A stretch of DNA of 64,000 bases from Nocardioides conyzicola (lineage in GTDB: Bacteria; Actinomycetota; Actinomycetes; Propionibacteriales; Nocardioidaceae): positions 466,133-530,132 of the forward strand of contig NZ_BAABKM010000002.1 in assembly GCF_039543825.1 (NCBI RefSeq), given 5' to 3'. The notes beneath the pieces were generated by a model that did not search any database, had not been told where the DNA came from, and saw only the letters and a program-made list of their open reading frames with translations. A program made the position numbers and the translations under genes. How positions within the stretch are numbered: position 1 is the stretch's first letter; each line of letters starts with the position of its first letter. Positions 29,727 through 37,547 of the stretch are shown in pieces.

Positions 29727-29992
29727 TCCTTCGGGCCCGAGTCGTCGTTGAGGCTGTCCCAGGCGTCCTTGCACTCGGGGCACACCGGGAACTTCTCCGG
29801 CGCCCGGCTGGGCACCCACACCTTGCCGCACAGGGCCACGACGGGAGTCCCCATCACCATGGCCTCGGTGAGCTTGTCCTTCTCCACGTAGTGCGAGAAC
29901 CGCTCGTGGTCGCCCTCATCGGTGGGGACGGTACGGCGGTCCTCCCGGACATCCGTGTCTGTCGAGAATCCGATGGTGGTCACGGGCTCCAC
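29723..29992 (-). CDS. DUF3039 family small zinc-ribbon-like protein
   Basis: Protein of 89 residues. A C-terminal Cys cluster, ALCGKVWVPSRAPEKFPVCPECKDAW, suggests a single zinc ribbon with one Cys upstream and a CPEC knuckle. DUF3039 genes in actinobacteria stand directly upstream of this helicase type. The GTGA overlap implies translational coupling, and the two proteins may act together on nucleic acid. Confidence 0.83.
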   Translation of the reverse strand: MEPVTTIGFSTDTDVREDRRTVPTDEGDHERFSHYVEKDKLTEAMVMGTPVVALCGKVWVPSRAPEKFPVCPECKDAWDSLNDDSGPKE

Positions 29993-30037
29993 TCTAATCG
30001 AGGACGCGGACAGGCCAAGCAGGCATGACGTGCGCGC

Positions 30038-30595
30038 CTAGTTGAGCTCGGGGTCGGCGGGCCGGGTCGAGTGCCAGGCCATCTCCCCGGGCTGGCGGCG
30101 CAGCACCTCGCGCCACAGGTCGGAGGTGTCGGTGCGGAACGCGTCCCCGATCTCGCCGGGCACGACGTACCAGCTGCCCTCCTCGATCTCGCCGTCGAGC
30201 TGGGCGGCCCCCCAGCCGGCGTACCCGGCGAAGATGCGCAGCCCGGCGAGGCTGCCCTCGAGGAGCTCGACCGGGGCGTCCAGGTCGACCAGCCCGAGCC
30301 GGCCGTTGACGGACCGGAAGCCGACCGGCACGTCCTCGGGGTCGCGGAGCAGGGCCACGGCGAGGGCGCCGTCCGCACCGACGGGGCCACCCTGGAAGAG
30401 CACCTCGGGCTCGGCGACGACCGGTGCCCAGCCGTCGAGCACCGCGTCGACGGGCACGCCCGACGGGCGGTTGAGCACGACGCCGAGGGCGCCGTTCTCG
30501 TCGACGTCGAGGAGCAGCACGACGGAGTCGGCGAAGTTGGGATCGACCAGGGCAGGCGTCGCCACCAGCAGCATCCCGGCGATCGGCGCACTCAT
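30038..30595 (-). CDS. YqgE/AlgH family protein (UPF0301)
   Basis: Cytosolic protein of 185 residues. Family landmarks are GMLLVATPALVDPNFADSVVLLL at the N-terminus, GALGVVLNRPSG near 43-54, FQGGPVG near 75-81 and FAGYAGWGAAQLDGEIEEGSW near 125-145. Molecular function is unknown. The start at 30595 is the Met that begins this conserved region. A 127-base gap separates it from the next gene upstream. Confidence 0.9.
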   Translation of the reverse strand: MSAPIAGMLLVATPALVDPNFADSVVLLLDVDENGALGVVLNRPSGVPVDAVLDGWAPVVAEPEVLFQGGPVGADGALAVALLRDPEDVPVGFRSVNGRLGLVDLDAPVELLEGSLAGLRIFAGYAGWGAAQLDGEIEEGSWYVVPGEIGDAFRTDTSDLWREVLRRQPGEMAWHSTRPADPELN

Positions 30596-30722
30596 GGGTC
30601 CATCATCGCGCAGACCCGGACCGGACGGCGCCCGGACAGGCGACAGCCCCGGGACCGACGGGGAGCGCGGTGGGAGGACCGCTGGGGAGGGAGGGTGTCG
30701 ACCCCGGGGCTGCCGAGCTGGG

Positions 30723-31244
30723 TCAGGCCGCAACCACGGCCTTGAGGCGGTGGAGGAAGCCGCTGGGCTCCGCCACCGGGACCGGAGCGACGACGTACGT
30801 CGCCCGCGCCCGGTCCTCGATCTCGGCTCCGATGCGCGCGGCGGTGGCGTCCGGGGTGCTGACGCGGCCGGACATCATCGCGAGGAGGGTGTGCTCCTTG
30901 GCGGCGGCCTTGGCCAGCGCCTCGGAGATCTCGGGGGTGCTGGGGGCGGTCCGCTCGCGATCGAGGATCGCGAGGACGCCGGGCAGCTCGTCCGCCGTCG
31001 TGTGCCAGGCGGCGACGACGGCGTCCTCGAGCTCCATGGGCTCGGCCAGGAGCTCGCGCTCGATCCGGCCGGCGAGGCGGGTGTGCCAGCGCAGCTGCAG
31101 GGCGGCGAGCAGGGTGAGCTCGTCGCCGAAGGTCTCGGCGACACCGGTCAGCTCCATGGGGAGGTGACCGTCGCGGCGGCGGTTGGCGCTGGCGGTGACG
31201 TCGCGGAGGACCTCTCCGCGGCGGTGGAAGGACGTCCAGGTCAT
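30723..31244 (-). CDS. Uncharacterised protein divergent from a TetR regulator
   Basis: I do not recognise this 173-residue protein. It is soluble, largely helical and acidic, with no signal peptide or membrane segment. Notable parts are LLAALQLRWHTRLAGRIERELL near 44-66, DAVVAAWHTTADELPGVLAIL and a C-terminal FLHRLKAVVAA. AAGGAG lies 8 bases before the ATG. Upstream, the gap to tetR is packed with dyads, so the gene is very likely the regulator's main target. Homologues would show whether it is a stress or carrier protein. Confidence 0.75.
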   Translation of the reverse strand: MTWTSFHRRGEVLRDVTASANRRRDGHLPMELTGVAETFGDELTLLAALQLRWHTRLAGRIERELLAEPMELEDAVVAAWHTTADELPGVLAILDRERTAPSTPEISEALAKAAAKEHTLLAMMSGRVSTPDATAARIGAEIEDRARATYVVAPVPVAEPSGFLHRLKAVVAA

Positions 31245-31282
31245 GGTGTCTCTCCTTCAGGAGGACGGTCGTCTCGGTCGAG

Positions 31283-31378
31283 ACATACCGTAAGTACGTA
31301 CTCAAGGTATGTCGCCATACCGCCGGTATGCAACCTTCCCGCCCGGTGATCCGAGTCACGCATACCGACCGTCGGTAT
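31283..31378. promoter_or_regulatory. Cluster of three dyads forming a TetR operator region
   Basis: Three symmetrical sites share the half-site ATACC(G): 31283-31312 is a 30-bp dyad with arms ACATACC/GGTATGT and a perfect AGTACGTACT core; 31316-31330 is CATACCG-C-CGGTATG; 31362-31378 is ATACCGA-CCG-TCGGTAT. The 149-bp gap separates divergent genes starting at 31244 and 31394. Confidence 0.72.
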
Positions 31379-31393
31379 TAGGCTCCGGTGACC

Positions 31394-32089
31394 ATGAGCA
31401 AGTCCTCGGTCTCCAAGCTCGTCCCCCGCGTGCCCGGCGTCCCCGGCGCCGGCCGCCGGCAGCAGTACTCCGCCTCCACCAAGCGGGCGCTGGTGGACGT
31501 GGCCGAGCAGCTCTTCACCGAGAGCGGGTACGCCGCGACCTCGCTGGACTCGATCGTGGCCGGCGCCGACGTCACCAAGGGCGCGCTCTACCACCACTTC
31601 AGCGGCAAGCAGGCGCTCTTCGAGGCCGTCTTCGAGCGGGTCGAGGACGACGCCGCCCGCGCGATCCAGAAGGCCCTCAAGGGGCACCGCGACCCCTGGG
31701 AGAAGGCCACGGCCGGTCTGCGCGCCTTCCTCAACGTCGTCCAGGAGGCGAGGTACCGGCGGATCGTGATCCAGGAGGGCCCGTCGGTCCTCGGCTACGA
31801 GCGCTACCGCGAGCAGGAGGAGCGCTCGACCTTCGCGAACGTCCTCGAGATCGTGCGCTCGGTCCTCAACGCCGGTGAGTGGCAGCTGGACGAGGACCTC
31901 CAGCAGACCTTCGCCCGGATCTTCTTCGGCGCCATGTCGTCGGCCGGCGAGTCGGTCTCGAGCGCGCCCGACCCGATCCAGGCCGCGACCAACGTGGAGA
32001 CCGCGATCAGCTTCATCCTCGCCGGCTTCCGCGCGCTGGCTGAGAGCGGCGTGGAGCTGCCGGCCGGCGAGCTCGCCGACGAGGGCTGA
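31394..32089 (+). CDS. TetR-family transcriptional regulator
   Basis: Regulator of 231 residues. The helix-turn-helix is near 30-75: LVDVAEQLFTESGYAATSLDSI, then VAGADVTKGALYHHFSGKQALFEAVF. A helical ligand-binding domain follows. A basic, Pro-rich 25-residue tail precedes the fold, slightly longer than usual. The ATG at 31394 lies 16 bases after the last operator dyad, so repression would be autoregulatory and act on the divergent gene. No ligand can be suggested. Confidence 0.9.
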   Translation: MSKSSVSKLVPRVPGVPGAGRRQQYSASTKRALVDVAEQLFTESGYAATSLDSIVAGADVTKGALYHHFSGKQALFEAVFERVEDDAARAIQKALKGHRDPWEKATAGLRAFLNVVQEARYRRIVIQEGPSVLGYERYREQEERSTFANVLEIVRSVLNAGEWQLDEDLQQTFARIFFGAMSSAGESVSSAPDPIQAATNVETAISFILAGFRALAESGVELPAGELADEG

Positions 32090-32100
32090 GCCCGCCCCGC

Positions 32101-33117
32101 CTACTGCTTGGTGAAGGTGACGTTGCCGGTCGCGGCCGGGACCAGCTCGATCCAGGTGTGACCGGCCGGCACCGTGAGGTCGCCGGCCCGGGTCGACAGC
32201 GTCAGCGGCGACTTCAGGTCCGTCTTCGACCAGGTCCCCCGGACGAGCTTGCCGTCGTGGAAGATCATGGCCTGGCCCTTGCCGGTGAACTTGGTCTCCG
32301 GCACCGGGTTGCCCGCCGGGTCGAGGTAGCCGGCGTCGCCGACCTTCACGCGCAGCACGAGAACCGTGTCGGCCGGGAAGTGGTCGCCGTCCGCGGCGAA
32401 GGTGTTCTCGTTGGTGTAGCCCTTGCCGTCGTACGTCCAGTTCGTGGTGTGCCCACCGCCGAAGGTGGCCGCGATCTTGACGGCCTTCTGACCGCCGGGG
32501 AAGTCCTTCTCGTCGCCCCAGGGCAGGTAGTCCTCGGGCCGGCTGGCGTCCTTCTCGGCCGACTTCGCGACCGTGGTGAGGTCGGCGAAGACGTTGTACG
32601 GCGCGCTGCGGCTGGTGTCGCGCGAGATGCCGGCGGCCCCCTCCTGGAAGAACTGGATGCCTGCGCCCTTGATCCGCGCGATCGTGCGACCGGCGGCGCC
32701 GCTGGTCACGACCGAGGCCTTGACCGGGGAGACGATCCCGATGTCGCTGGCTCGCATCGACCGGACCGGGCCGACCGTGGTCGGCAGCTCGGAGTAGAAG
32801 AACGCCGCGAGGCGGGTCAGCCCACCCTCGACCAGCTCCTCGACCACCATGTCGGCCTTGCTCAGGCCGAGCTGGGGGGCGCTGGAGTAGGTGTTGTCGA
32901 TCTTGGTGACGAGCACCGGGTAGGTCTTCTCGGCGGCCTCGTCTCCGGTGACCGGGAGGCCGGTCAGCGGCCAGGTCGACGCGACCTCCTCGCTGTTGGC
33001 GACCTGCTGCGAGGCCGGCTTCTTGTCCCCGTCGGAGGAGTCGCCCCCTCCCCCGCAGCCGGCGAGCAGGAGGCCCGTCACGGCGATGAGGGCGGTGGTC
33101 AGCTGGGCACGGCGCAC
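32101..33117 (-). CDS. DUF3048-domain lipoprotein (YerB-like)
   Basis: Exported lipoprotein of 338 residues. A signal sequence ends in the lipobox LLLAGC, followed by a Gly/Asp/Ser-rich tether. The two DUF3048 lobes carry YPVLVTKIDNTYSSAPQLGLS-ADMVVEE, GPVRSMRASDIGI and SAPYNVFADL. These are typical of YerB. Function is unknown; in Bacillus YerB is a surface lipoprotein. The GTG start at 33117 is chosen because GGAG lies 7 bases upstream and it gives a normal-length signal peptide; a Met 22 codons earlier would add a long charged leader. Confidence 0.85.
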   Translation of the reverse strand: MRRAQLTTALIAVTGLLLAGCGGGGDSSDGDKKPASQQVANSEEVASTWPLTGLPVTGDEAAEKTYPVLVTKIDNTYSSAPQLGLSKADMVVEELVEGGLTRLAAFFYSELPTTVGPVRSMRASDIGIVSPVKASVVTSGAAGRTIARIKGAGIQFFQEGAAGISRDTSRSAPYNVFADLTTVAKSAEKDASRPEDYLPWGDEKDFPGGQKAVKIAATFGGGHTTNWTYDGKGYTNENTFAADGDHFPADTVLVLRVKVGDAGYLDPAGNPVPETKFTGKGQAMIFHDGKLVRGTWSKTDLKSPLTLSTRAGDLTVPAGHTWIELVPAATGNVTFTKQ

Positions 33118-33228
33118 GAGACGCTCCGTTCGTGAAACTCTTGCGATCTGGTGGACTTCAGTGTGCAGGCGCGATCGTGCCACGTGGGGAGGCGCGCCTA
33201 CGCACCCAGGGGGTCGACGGACCCGGAG

Positions 33229-33996
33229 CTAGCCGAGCTTGGCGCCGCCGTCGACGTACAGCGTCTGGCCGGTGATGTACGACGCCTCGTCGCTGCAGAG
33301 GAACGCGACCGCGGCGGCGATGTCCTCGGGGTAGCCGACCCGCTTGACCGGGTTGAGCTCGGCCGCGGCGGCGCGGAAGTCCTCGACGCTGACGCCCACC
33401 CGGGCGGCGGTGGCGTCGGTCATCTCGGTGGCGATGAAGCCGGGGGCGATCGCGTTGGCGTTCACGCCGTACCGGCCGAGCTCGATGCCCAGCGTGCGGG
33501 TGAAGCCCTGGATGCCCATCTTGGCGGCCGAGTAGTTGGCCTGACCGCGGTTGCCGAGGGCGGAGACGCTGGAGAGGTTGACGATCTTCCCGTACTTCTG
33601 GGCCACGAAGTGCGTCTGGGCCGCACGGGTCATCAGGAACGCACCGCGCAGGTGGACGTTCATGACCAGGTCCCAGTCGTCGTCGGTCATCTTGAAGAGC
33701 AGGTTGTCGCGGGTGACGCCGGCGTTGTTGACGAGGATGTGGATCCCGCCGAGCTCGGCCACGACCCGGTCGACGGCCGCGTTGGCGGACTCGGTGTCGC
33801 TCACGTCGGTGCCGATGCCCACGGCCTTGGCGCCGTCGACCAGCGGCAGCTTAGCCGCGGCCTCGGCGGCACTGGCCTCGTCGAGGTCGAGGATCGCGAC
33901 GGACGCGCCCTCCTCGGCGAAGCGCGTCGCGGTGCCGAAGCCGATCCCGCGTGCTGCTCCGGTGACGACCGCGACCCGTCCGTCAAAACGACCCAT
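33229..33996 (-). CDS. fabG: 3-oxoacyl-ACP reductase family short-chain dehydrogenase (FabG-like)
   Basis: NAD(P)H-dependent SDR of 255 residues. The cofactor loop is VTGAARGIGFGTA, then NNAG, and the catalytic Ser-Tyr-Lys is in VNLSSVSALGNRGQANYSAAKMG. The C-terminal SYITGQTLYVDGG is the usual FabG ending. It probably reduces a β-ketoacyl thioester in fatty-acid or polyketide/PHA metabolism; the precise substrate is not settled by sequence. It is followed by a 111-bp gap and preceded by a HIT gene 75 bases away. Confidence 0.88.
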   Translation of the reverse strand: MGRFDGRVAVVTGAARGIGFGTATRFAEEGASVAILDLDEASAAEAAAKLPLVDGAKAVGIGTDVSDTESANAAVDRVVAELGGIHILVNNAGVTRDNLLFKMTDDDWDLVMNVHLRGAFLMTRAAQTHFVAQKYGKIVNLSSVSALGNRGQANYSAAKMGIQGFTRTLGIELGRYGVNANAIAPGFIATEMTDATAARVGVSVEDFRAAAAELNPVKRVGYPEDIAAAVAFLCSDEASYITGQTLYVDGGAKLG

Positions 33997-34071
33997 CGCT
34001 GCTGCTCCTCAGTGCTCGGTGGCTGGTGCTGCCCCACATTAGGGCAGCCCCGACGGCCTCGACGCCCGGGG

Positions 34072-34485
34072 TCAGAGCACGGCACGGAGGCGGGCGGCGT
34101 AGTCGGCGGCCTCCCCCTCGGCGTACGACGTGCGCGGCCAGAAGAAGCCGCGCAGGCCGTCACCCTTGGTGCGCGGGACGACGTGCAGGTGCAGGTGGGC
34201 GACGGACTGGCTGACGGTGTTGTTCATCGCGACGAAGCTGCCCTGGGCGCCGAGCCCCTCCACGACCGCGGTGGCCAGGCGCTGACCGGCCGCCAGGAAC
34301 GGGTCCCGGAGGGCCGCCGGGAGGTCGGGCAGCGTGACGATGTGCTCGCGGGGCACCAGGAGCACGTGGCCCTTGAAGACCGGTCGACGGTCGAGGAACG
34401 CCACGACGTCCTCCTCGTCCAGCACGAGGTCGGCCGGGAGGTCGCCCGCGGCGATGGAGCAGAAGACGCAGTCCGGGTCGGTCAT
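34072..34485 (-). CDS. HIT-family nucleotide hydrolase/transferase
   Basis: Histidine-triad protein of 137 residues. The N-terminal CVFC is a zinc knuckle pair, and the catalytic triad is SVAHLHLHVVPR (H-x-H-x-H). Such proteins hydrolyse AMP-amidate or dinucleoside polyphosphates; the substrate is unknown here. The C-terminus ends in TSYAEGEAADYAARLRAVL. Confidence 0.92.
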   Translation of the reverse strand: MTDPDCVFCSIAAGDLPADLVLDEEDVVAFLDRRPVFKGHVLLVPREHIVTLPDLPAALRDPFLAAGQRLATAVVEGLGAQGSFVAMNNTVSQSVAHLHLHVVPRTKGDGLRGFFWPRTSYAEGEAADYAARLRAVL

Positions 34486-34494
34486 GCCGGCACG

Positions 34495-35880
34495 CTAGTC
34501 GCAGTACTGCGTGCAGGCCGGGGGCCCGGAGACCATCCGCTTGCCGCCGCCTCCGACGTAGTCGAAGTGCTGGGTGTCGCCGTTGCCGTAGGTCCAGCGC
34601 AGGCCGTGGCGCGCCATGATCCGGACGACGGCGTGGGAGCTGGAGCGCCACGCGACCCGCTTGTGCGACCGCGGCTGCCACCAGGTGTTGGGGACGGTGC
34701 CGCGGGCCGAGCGGTAGGGGTTCTCCCACGTGTTGACGTCGAGCGACCCTCCCCACGAGTGCGGCGACCGGTTGCCCGGGCGGCCGGTCACGTCGCGGCA
34801 GTTGAAGGCCGAGGTGTTGCCGGCGGCCATCGAGGCGTAGTCGTCGCCTCCGCGCGACCGTCCGCTCCAACCGAACCGGTCGACGCGGTACATCGCCCGG
34901 ATCGGCAGCTGGTGGCGGTACATGTCGGCCAGGGCCGCGCCCATCGCGCCGGCCGCAGCCGCGCTGGCGACGAGCTCGCCGCGGCGGCGGTAGCCGTGGT
35001 AATCCCAGTAGTTCACACGCACGATCCGCAGGCCGGAGCGGCCCACCGGGCACCCGCTGTGCCACGAGACGCCCACCATCTGGCGCCAGACCGCGTTGCT
35101 GATCGCGCCGATCCGCACGTTGGCGCCGGCCCCCGCGGCGTGCGGCTGGGCGGGCAGCTTGATCCGTGGCGCCGGCGCCCCCTTCGGCAGCTTGACGGGC
35201 TCGCCGGGCGGCCGGTTGTCGATGCCCAGCACCGTGCTGCGGTCGGCCTGCACCCAGGAGAGCCGGGGTGCCCGCACCTGCCAGTGCGTGTCGGTGCGCG
35301 GCGTCACCCTGAGGGAGCCGCGCCCGTCGGCATCGGTGGGGACCACGGCGTACGCCCGCCACGGCTTGCCGGGGAGCTTGCGGTAGAGCCGCACGTCGCC
35401 CGAGACCGGCTGGCCGGCAGTCGTCAGCCACCGCACCCGCAGGACGACCGACTTCTCGTCGACCACCTTGGCCGGTCCGCTGAGGGAGGCCTTCGCCGCG
35501 CGGAGCCTGATCGGGAGGCTGCCCTCCTGGGTGATCGGCGGGTGCTCCGCGTCGCCGGCGTACGTCGCACGCACGGCGTTGTCGTCCGGCACCCGGGAGA
35601 CGGTCAGGGCGGCGGAGGCACGGCCCTCGGCGTCGGTCGTGAGCGTGCCGACCGGCTGCCAGGCTCCCCCGGTGCGGCGCTCGAGCACCACCTGGGCGCC
35701 GGCGAGGGGGCTGCCCGCGTCGTCGGCGAGGACGAGGCCGAGGGTCGTCGCGGTGTCGGCGTACGCCGCGGGCGCCGAGAGGGTCAGGATCGTGCTGTCC
35801 GCGGCACCGGCCGCCGGCATCAGACCCACGGCGAGCGCGATCGCGCACACCACAACACCGACCCGCGACCCGAGAGACAT
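34495..35880 (-). CDS. Secreted M15-family D-Ala-D-Ala carboxypeptidase-like protein with Ig-like domains
   Basis: Exported protein of 461 residues. A signal peptide (about 1-26, ending in PAAGA) is followed by two Ig/invasin-like β-domains (about 30-205) for surface attachment. The C-terminal ~180 residues are VanY/M15-like: NTSAFNCR, SPHSWGGSLDVNTWENPY (the SxHxxGxxxD zinc motif) and NGDTQHFDYVG. It is expected to trim peptidoglycan stem peptides. The start at 35880 is preferred over a GTG two codons earlier because GGGAAAG is 8 bases upstream. Confidence 0.82.
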   Translation of the reverse strand: MSLGSRVGVVVCAIALAVGLMPAAGAADSTILTLSAPAAYADTATTLGLVLADDAGSPLAGAQVVLERRTGGAWQPVGTLTTDAEGRASAALTVSRVPDDNAVRATYAGDAEHPPITQEGSLPIRLRAAKASLSGPAKVVDEKSVVLRVRWLTTAGQPVSGDVRLYRKLPGKPWRAYAVVPTDADGRGSLRVTPRTDTHWQVRAPRLSWVQADRSTVLGIDNRPPGEPVKLPKGAPAPRIKLPAQPHAAGAGANVRIGAISNAVWRQMVGVSWHSGCPVGRSGLRIVRVNYWDYHGYRRRGELVASAAAAGAMGAALADMYRHQLPIRAMYRVDRFGWSGRSRGGDDYASMAAGNTSAFNCRDVTGRPGNRSPHSWGGSLDVNTWENPYRSARGTVPNTWWQPRSHKRVAWRSSSHAVVRIMARHGLRWTYGNGDTQHFDYVGGGGKRMVSGPPACTQYCD

Positions 35881-35931
35881 GGCCACTACTTTCCCACGCG
35901 CCCCACGTCCGAACCCCTCGGGGCGCGCGGG

Positions 35932-37464
35932 CTAGTCCCGTTGAGCCACCAGGATCGTCACGTCGTCGCGCTGGGAGACGGCGTGGTCGCGCACCGCCGA
36001 GCGCATCCGGTTGACCACCCTCGCGGGCGACTGCCCGGCGCTGGCGGCGAGCACCGACTGGACGCCCTGCATGCCGAACTCGACCCCGGCGGCGTCCCGC
36101 GCCTCGATCACGCCGTCCGAGAAGACGACGAGCGCGTCGCCGGGTGCGAACGGCCGGCTCTCGACCTCCCAGAAGGCGTCCGTCAGCACCCCGCTCACGA
36201 GCGGACCGGTCGGCTCCAGCTCCATCAGGTCGCCGTCGACGACCAGGAGCGGCGGCGGGTGACCGGCGTTCACGTAGGACAGCTGGTCCGCGACCGTGTC
36301 GACCACGGCGACGAAGACCGTGGCAAACAGCTCGGCCTCTCCCTCGAGCCCCGCCCGTACGGCGGCGAGCACGTCGGGCGCGGCCGACTGGCGGAGCATC
36401 GCCGACAGCGCGCTCTTGAGCCGCAGGCCGACCACCGCCGCCTCCGGGCCGTGGCCGGACACGTCACCGAGGACCACCGCGACCTGGCCGCGCCCCAGGT
36501 CGACGATGTCGAGGAAGTCTCCGGCCAGCACGCCCTCGGCCGAGTCGATCTGCGAGCCGACCTCGATGCCCTCGGCGAGGGGAGGCAGCTGCGACAGGGC
36601 GGTCTGCAGCGCGCGGACGGCCGGCTGACCCAGCACCAGCGCCTCGGAGGCGCGGCGGGTCGCGTCGAGCTCGTCGAGGAGGTGGCGCCGCATCGTGTCG
36701 ACGTCCTCGCCCACCTCGGCGACCTCCCGCGGGCCGGTGCCGCGCACCGCGACCTGCAGCTCGCCACCGGCGACGGCCCGGCTGCTGCGGCCGAGGTCGG
36801 CGAGCGGCCCCAGGACCCGGCGGCTGAAGGCGCCGGCGCCCAGCAGCACCGTGGCGAGGAACGCCAGGATCGTGAAGCCGAGGAGGATCGACAACCGCCG
36901 GAGCAGCGTGTCGGCACGGAGGGTGGCCTCGTGCTGCTCGGCGGCGATCGCCTGGTCGGCCGCCTTCTGGGCGCTCCGGACCTGGTCGAAGAGCCTCTTG
37001 CCGTCGCCGGCCGCGACCAGCTCCTCGGCCCGCGTGGGGTCGCCGCCCCGCATGGCGGCGAGCTCCAGCTCCACGGCCTCGGCGAGCCACTTCCGGTGGG
37101 CCTCGTCCATCTCCGAGATGCGCTCGTCGACCGTCCCCGTCACCTGTCGACGGAGCTGTTCGAGCAGGGCCTCGATCTGCGGGCCGGCCGCGTCGTACGG
37201 CTCCAGGAAGTCGGGCCGCCCGGTCAGGATGTAGCCCCGCTCGGCGGTCTCCTGGTCGACGTACAGCGCCAGGACCGTGCCGAGCTCGACGCGCGCCGGG
37301 TTGAGCTCGTCCTCGAGCCTGTCCTGGGCCGAGGCGAACTGCACCACCGTCACCGCCAGGAGTGCGCCGATCGCCAGCGACAGCACGACGACCAGGGTCG
37401 CGACCGCGCGCACCACCGTGCGCGCGGAGTACGACGCGCGGGGTCCGGACACGTCGGCATTCAA
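35932..37464 (-). CDS. CHASE3-HAMP-SpoIIE (PP2C) membrane phosphatase
   Basis: Signal-regulated Ser/Thr phosphatase of 510 residues. TM1 spans about 17-42. A CHASE3-like extracytoplasmic helical domain (about 45-185, with QETAERGYILTGRPDFLEPY) is followed by TM2 (190-212) and HAMP. The C-terminal PP2C domain (300-508) has GDFLDIV, LGDVSGHGPEAA, VNAGHPPPLLV, FSDGVIEARD and RDDVTILV with the metal-binding Asp residues. It probably dephosphorylates an anti-sigma-factor antagonist (STAS protein). No STAS gene is visible in the window, so the target is elsewhere. Confidence 0.87.
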   Translation of the reverse strand: MNADVSGPRASYSARTVVRAVATLVVVLSLAIGALLAVTVVQFASAQDRLEDELNPARVELGTVLALYVDQETAERGYILTGRPDFLEPYDAAGPQIEALLEQLRRQVTGTVDERISEMDEAHRKWLAEAVELELAAMRGGDPTRAEELVAAGDGKRLFDQVRSAQKAADQAIAAEQHEATLRADTLLRRLSILLGFTILAFLATVLLGAGAFSRRVLGPLADLGRSSRAVAGGELQVAVRGTGPREVAEVGEDVDTMRRHLLDELDATRRASEALVLGQPAVRALQTALSQLPPLAEGIEVGSQIDSAEGVLAGDFLDIVDLGRGQVAVVLGDVSGHGPEAAVVGLRLKSALSAMLRQSAAPDVLAAVRAGLEGEAELFATVFVAVVDTVADQLSYVNAGHPPPLLVVDGDLMELEPTGPLVSGVLTDAFWEVESRPFAPGDALVVFSDGVIEARDAAGVEFGMQGVQSVLAASAGQSPARVVNRMRSAVRDHAVSQRDDVTILVAQRD

Positions 37465-37547
37465 TCAGCCCGGTCCGCACCCGATCCACGGAACCTCCAC
37501 TCCCGAGGTAGGAGCGGCCCGGCGGCTGGGGCGCGCTCCGCAGGCCG

